A model generated the notes under the pieces. The model was not told where the DNA came from. It searched no databases and was given only the letters and a program-made list of their open reading frames with translations. A program made the translations under genes and the position numbers. A DNA stretch of 64,000 bases from Nodularia sp034931045 (GTDB lineage Bacteria > Cyanobacteriota > Cyanobacteriia > Cyanobacteriales > Nostocaceae), in assembly GCF_034931045.1 (NCBI RefSeq), contig NZ_JAYGHH010000014.1, positions 1-64,000 on the forward strand, written 5' to 3'. Within the stretch, counting starts at the first letter, position 1, and the number at the start of each line of letters is the position of its first letter. Shown piece after piece: positions 61,195 to 64,000 of this stretch.

Positions 61195-61972
61195 ATACTA
61201 AATAACTCGTATTGGGAACTATGGGAAAGAAAGCATATTCATACCAAGCAGTCCAAATAAAACTTCTTATCCATCGTTGATATTTTTCAGGACTGATTTC
61301 ATAGTTAAATTCTCCCTTAGATATATCAATAGAAGATAAATGAGAATTACAACCGCAACCGTGATGATAGGTAAAACCATATTGAGAAGCGATGCTTTGC
61401 ACTTTCATTTGCATAGCAAAAACTTTTCCGGCGTGTAACACAGCATCCCAAGAACGCTTGTGTACTATATCTCGTTTATCAAATCGTAAAGCCCGTTCTT
61501 CAAATACATGGTTTCGGTAAATTGGGGCTAAATGTACATGATAGAAACTAGCAGGTAATTCATAGCCAAATTCTGCAAAAAGATCCATACCTATCAGTGC
61601 TACCTTTACCTCATCTGCATATTCTCTTCCCTGTGATTGCAATTTTTTCAGAACTTGTGCAAAATTAGGATAGCTATCAATTAAAAAGTCCTGTCCGTAA
61701 AATTCTAAGGTTTCATAACCTAGTTGTCCAAATAGCTGAGAAAATGCCGATTTCAAATGAGCTAATTCTGGACGTTCATTGAATAAATCTACATCTCCAT
61801 GCGCTAGTTTATATTGGAATAATTGCGCCATTTCCACATAACTTTGTGGGTTCTCAATTCCTATATTTGCTACTCCGGCGGCAATATCTTGCCATATAGG
61901 AGGTAATTCCGCAATAGTAACCGCATTTTCTGAAGCAATTACGGCAATATTAGGAGCTTCAATAACCTGCAT
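61193..61972 (-). CDS. Unrecognised conserved protein (259 aa)
   Basis: A soluble protein on the strand opposite to murT and gatD and between them. Visible segments: MAQLFQYKLAHGDVDLFNERPELAHLKSAFSQLFGQLGYETLEFYGQDFLIDSYP, VKVALIGMDLFAEFGYEL and an aromatic-rich C-terminus (RWIRSFIWTAWYEYAFFPIVP). A His/Cys cluster, TYHHGCGCNSH, near residues 206-216 could bind metal or a cofactor. No signal peptide or membrane span is evident. I do not recognise the family, and no function is proposed. It looks like a real gene: long, ATG-started, of normal composition. Confidence 0.75.
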   Translation of the reverse strand: MQVIEAPNIAVIASENAVTIAELPPIWQDIAAGVANIGIENPQSYVEMAQLFQYKLAHGDVDLFNERPELAHLKSAFSQLFGQLGYETLEFYGQDFLIDSYPNFAQVLKKLQSQGREYADEVKVALIGMDLFAEFGYELPASFYHVHLAPIYRNHVFEERALRFDKRDIVHKRSWDAVLHAGKVFAMQMKVQSIASQYGFTYHHGCGCNSHLSSIDISKGEFNYEISPEKYQRWIRSFIWTAWYEYAFFPIVPNTSYLV

Positions 61973-62360
61973 ACATAATCTCCATTTAGAGTTGTTGGGG
62001 AAAATTAATATTTAGTAAAATCAACGTTTTACTAATTTTAGTAGTTTAAAACAAATACAAAATAAATTATATACTTTTTCAGTATGGTGAATATGTTACC
62101 AGAAAACTGTTACATAAAATACGAAATCCTCAAAGATGTGAGATAGTGATTCCACAGTTTTAGATGTGGGCAGAGTATAATACTTTAGCCAATGGCACAG
62201 TTAGAGATATACACCGGATAATTAGGGACTTCCAAGAAATAAATTATCCAGATAAACTTTAGCGAAGCGCATACCACTCCAGACACAGAGAACACAGAGT
62301 TATGAGGGTTTGAGAAAATTTTTTTAGTTGATAAAAATTATTAGTTATGAGTGAGGTTTT
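61973..62360. other. 388-bp divergent intergenic region with repeat
   Basis: Holds a copy of the CAGACACAGAGAACACAGAG repeat family (62262-62316), related to 24831-24890. No other feature is supported. Both flanking promoters must lie here. Confidence 0.55.
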
Positions 62361-63182
62361 ATGAGTTCGGAAAATTTAGAATTAATTATTGGTTGGCTAT
62401 ATCCCACTTTGATGAGTACTTATGGCGATCGCGGTAATGTAATTACTATCCAACGTCGCGCCCAGTGGCGGGGGTATAATGTCAAGGTGGTAGCGCTGGA
62501 TCAAAATGCCACAGATGCTGATATTCAATCTGTAGATATTATAGTGGGTGGTGGCGCACAAGACCGTCAGCAAGAAATTGTCATGCGTGATTTGCAAGGC
62601 GCGAAAGCTGATGCTATGCGTGATCAAATTGAAAATGGCACACCGGGAGTTTTTACCTGTGGTTCTCCTCAATTGCTGGGAAAATATTATGAACCTGCTT
62701 TGGGACAACGTATTGAAGGTTTAGGTATCCTCGATTTAGTTTCTGTTCATCCTGGTGAAAATACTAAACGCTGTATAGGTAACTTGGTAATTGAAGTTAC
62801 AGCTTCTCGTCTGTCGCAGGAACTAGCAGAGATGACGGGGAGTAAACCTTATTTAGTCGGGTTTGAAAATCACGGTGGACGCACTAAGTTAGGGAAAGTG
62901 GAAGCATTGGGGCGTGTAGTCTATGGTTTGGGTAATAATGGTGAAGATGGGACTGAAGGAGCATTTTATCAGAATGCGATCGCCACTTATTCCCACGGGC
63001 CGCTATTACCCAAAAACCCCTTTGTCGCTGACTGGTTAATTCAAACAGCTTTGCGGCTCAAGTATCAAGAAGGTATATTATTATCACCATTGGATGATAG
63101 TCTAGCTTTACAAGCCCGGTCAGCAATGCTCAATCGCTTAAAAGTCAGTTTACCAAATCCTGCCACAGCTAAAATAAGCTAG
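62361..63182 (+). CDS. gatD: Lipid II isoglutaminyl synthase, GatD glutaminase subunit
   Basis: Class I-type glutamine amidotransferase (CobB/CobQ-like) that supplies ammonia to MurT. The 273-residue protein has GWLYPTLMSTYGDRGN at the N-terminus, IIVGGGAQDRQQ, the nucleophile Cys100 in GVFTCGSPQLLGKYY, the GFENHGGRT motif and the catalytic His212 in TYSHGPLLPKNP. These match GatD of the MurT/GatD complex. In most bacteria murT and gatD are adjacent; here they are on the same strand but 1.3 kb apart. 40 bases separate it from ccdA. Confidence 0.9.
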   Translation: MSSENLELIIGWLYPTLMSTYGDRGNVITIQRRAQWRGYNVKVVALDQNATDADIQSVDIIVGGGAQDRQQEIVMRDLQGAKADAMRDQIENGTPGVFTCGSPQLLGKYYEPALGQRIEGLGILDLVSVHPGENTKRCIGNLVIEVTASRLSQELAEMTGSKPYLVGFENHGGRTKLGKVEALGRVVYGLGNNGEDGTEGAFYQNAIATYSHGPLLPKNPFVADWLIQTALRLKYQEGILLSPLDDSLALQARSAMLNRLKVSLPNPATAKIS

Positions 63183-63222
63183 AATGCTAATATAACAAGC
63201 ATTTTCAGCTTAAAAATATTCC

Positions 63223-63963
63223 ATGCTGGAGACTCTACAAACACGACTTTACGAACTAGAACAATTTGCTAACAGCCTAGTATCTCACCAACTAACGCAC
63301 CTTAGCTTACTCAGTATTGGGATTATTTTTACCGCCGGCTTACTCACAAGTCTTACCCCTTGTATGCTGTCCATGCTACCAATTACCATTGGTTACATTG
63401 GTGGTTATGAAGCCAAAGGCCGCCTCCAAGCAGCCACCCAATCAACATGGTTTGCTTTAGGTTTAGCAACGACTCTAGCAGGGCTGGGAATTATAGCAGC
63501 TTTTGTAGGAAAAGTCTATGGTCAAGTGGGAATTGGCTTACCAATTATTGTGAGTATAATTGCCATTCTCATGGGGTTGAACTTGCTAGAAGCCTTACCT
63601 CTACAATTTCCTTCCCTGGGTGAAACTAATTGGATTTCCCCAGATTTACCGCCGGGTGTGCGTTCTTATTTCTTGGGGTTAACTTTCGGCTTGGTCGCAT
63701 CTCCTTGTAGTACCCCGGTTCTAGCCAGTTTACTGGGTTGGGTTGCGAGTACACAAGATTTAATTCTGGGCGCGATTTTGTTACTATCCTATACGGCGGG
63801 TTATGTAGCACCCTTGATTTTAGCTGGGACTTTTACGGCTTCTATTAAAAAACTGCTAGAACTACGACGCTGGTCTGGTTGGATTAATCCAGTTAGTGGT
63901 GTGCTATTAATCGCATTTGGTGTATTTTCCTTAATTTCTCGATTCCCCTTGGGAAGTTTTTAA
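63223..63963 (+). CDS. ccdA: Cytochrome c biogenesis protein CcdA
   Basis: Membrane thiol-reductant transporter that passes electrons from cytoplasmic thioredoxin to the lumen for haem attachment (system II). The 246 residues form about six membrane helices. The paired conserved cysteines are in the first (TSLTPCMLSMLPITIGY, Cys47) and fourth (LVASPCSTPVLASLLGW, Cys162) helices. In cyanobacteria the ResB/Ccs1 partner gene usually follows; it would lie beyond the window. Confidence 0.95.
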   Translation: MLETLQTRLYELEQFANSLVSHQLTHLSLLSIGIIFTAGLLTSLTPCMLSMLPITIGYIGGYEAKGRLQAATQSTWFALGLATTLAGLGIIAAFVGKVYGQVGIGLPIIVSIIAILMGLNLLEALPLQFPSLGETNWISPDLPPGVRSYFLGLTFGLVASPCSTPVLASLLGWVASTQDLILGAILLLSYTAGYVAPLILAGTFTASIKKLLELRRWSGWINPVSGVLLIAFGVFSLISRFPLGSF

Positions 63964-63972
63964 TAATACTTC

Positions 63973-64000
63973 AGGACTTACGCAAAAATCCTCTCAAACC
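63973..64000. repeat. Left end of the AGGACTTACGCA repeat, cut by the window edge
   Basis: AGGACTTACGCAAAAA then CCTCTCAAACC, matching the left end of the element at 26606-26720 with few differences. The right end would be outside the window. Confidence 0.7.

Overview
The window is a piece of chromosome from a filamentous cyanobacterium, most likely of the order Nostocales. The evidence is the very frequent HIP1 octamer GCGATCGC, many heptameric short tandem repeats (CTCAGCA, CTCAGAA, CTGTTCC, GAATTAC types) between genes, and cyanobacterium-typical genes: a GUN4-domain protein, a thylakoid photosystem I accumulation factor, a CHASE2-Ser/Thr kinase, an FHA-GAF-adenylate cyclase, a LabA-like NYN protein and a PEP-CTERM surface protein. 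It is draft sequence: three runs of exactly 25 N and one of 153 N mark assembly gaps. Two of the gaps fall inside reading frames.

Layout. 1-8.4 kb: ilvB, a D-Ala-D-Ala carboxypeptidase, tmk, a subtilase with a changed catalytic residue, rpe and a GIY-YIG protein. 8.4-12.4 kb: a lone sugar ABC permease, a PhyH-like oxygenase and glutathione reductase. 12.5-17.8 kb: CHASE2 kinase, NYN protein, leuA. 18.0-22.4 kb: an AT-rich HEPN-type protein, then a MocR/PdxR-like regulator divergent from a PNPOx-like flavoprotein with operator-like repeats between them. 22.5-32.6 kb: fused aminodeoxychorismate synthase, RecQ, pheS, surE, an MBL-fold hydrolase, ribF and a MoxR ATPase. 32.8-34.8 kb: an AT-rich, translationally coupled pair of an ABC/OLD-type ATPase and a PD-(D/E)XK-like protein, the best candidate for an undescribed defence module. 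35-43 kb: dihaem cytochrome c, secA, mazEF, decayed gene fragments, adenylate cyclase, GUN4 protein. 43.4-46.3 kb: UDP-galactopyranose mutase fused to a glycosyltransferase-like domain, plus a GT2 enzyme, suggesting galactofuranose glycan synthesis. 46.8-64 kb: mtnP, a pseudo-caspase, sat, PEP-CTERM protein, mnmA, a SPOR-like repeat protein, the NAD(P)HX repair fusion, tRNA-Lys(CTT), the photosystem I factor, murT/gatD split by an opposing gene, and ccdA.

Most genes are monocistronic housekeeping genes in alternating orientation, as is usual in Nostocales. The convincing operons are mazE-mazF and the ATPase-nuclease pair. Accessory content is concentrated at 18-20 kb, 32.7-34.8 kb and 38.8-42.2 kb. 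The last of these also holds a truncated Rpn-family fragment and a nuclease-like pseudogene next to interspersed repeats. No rRNA, CRISPR array or complete insertion sequence was seen.
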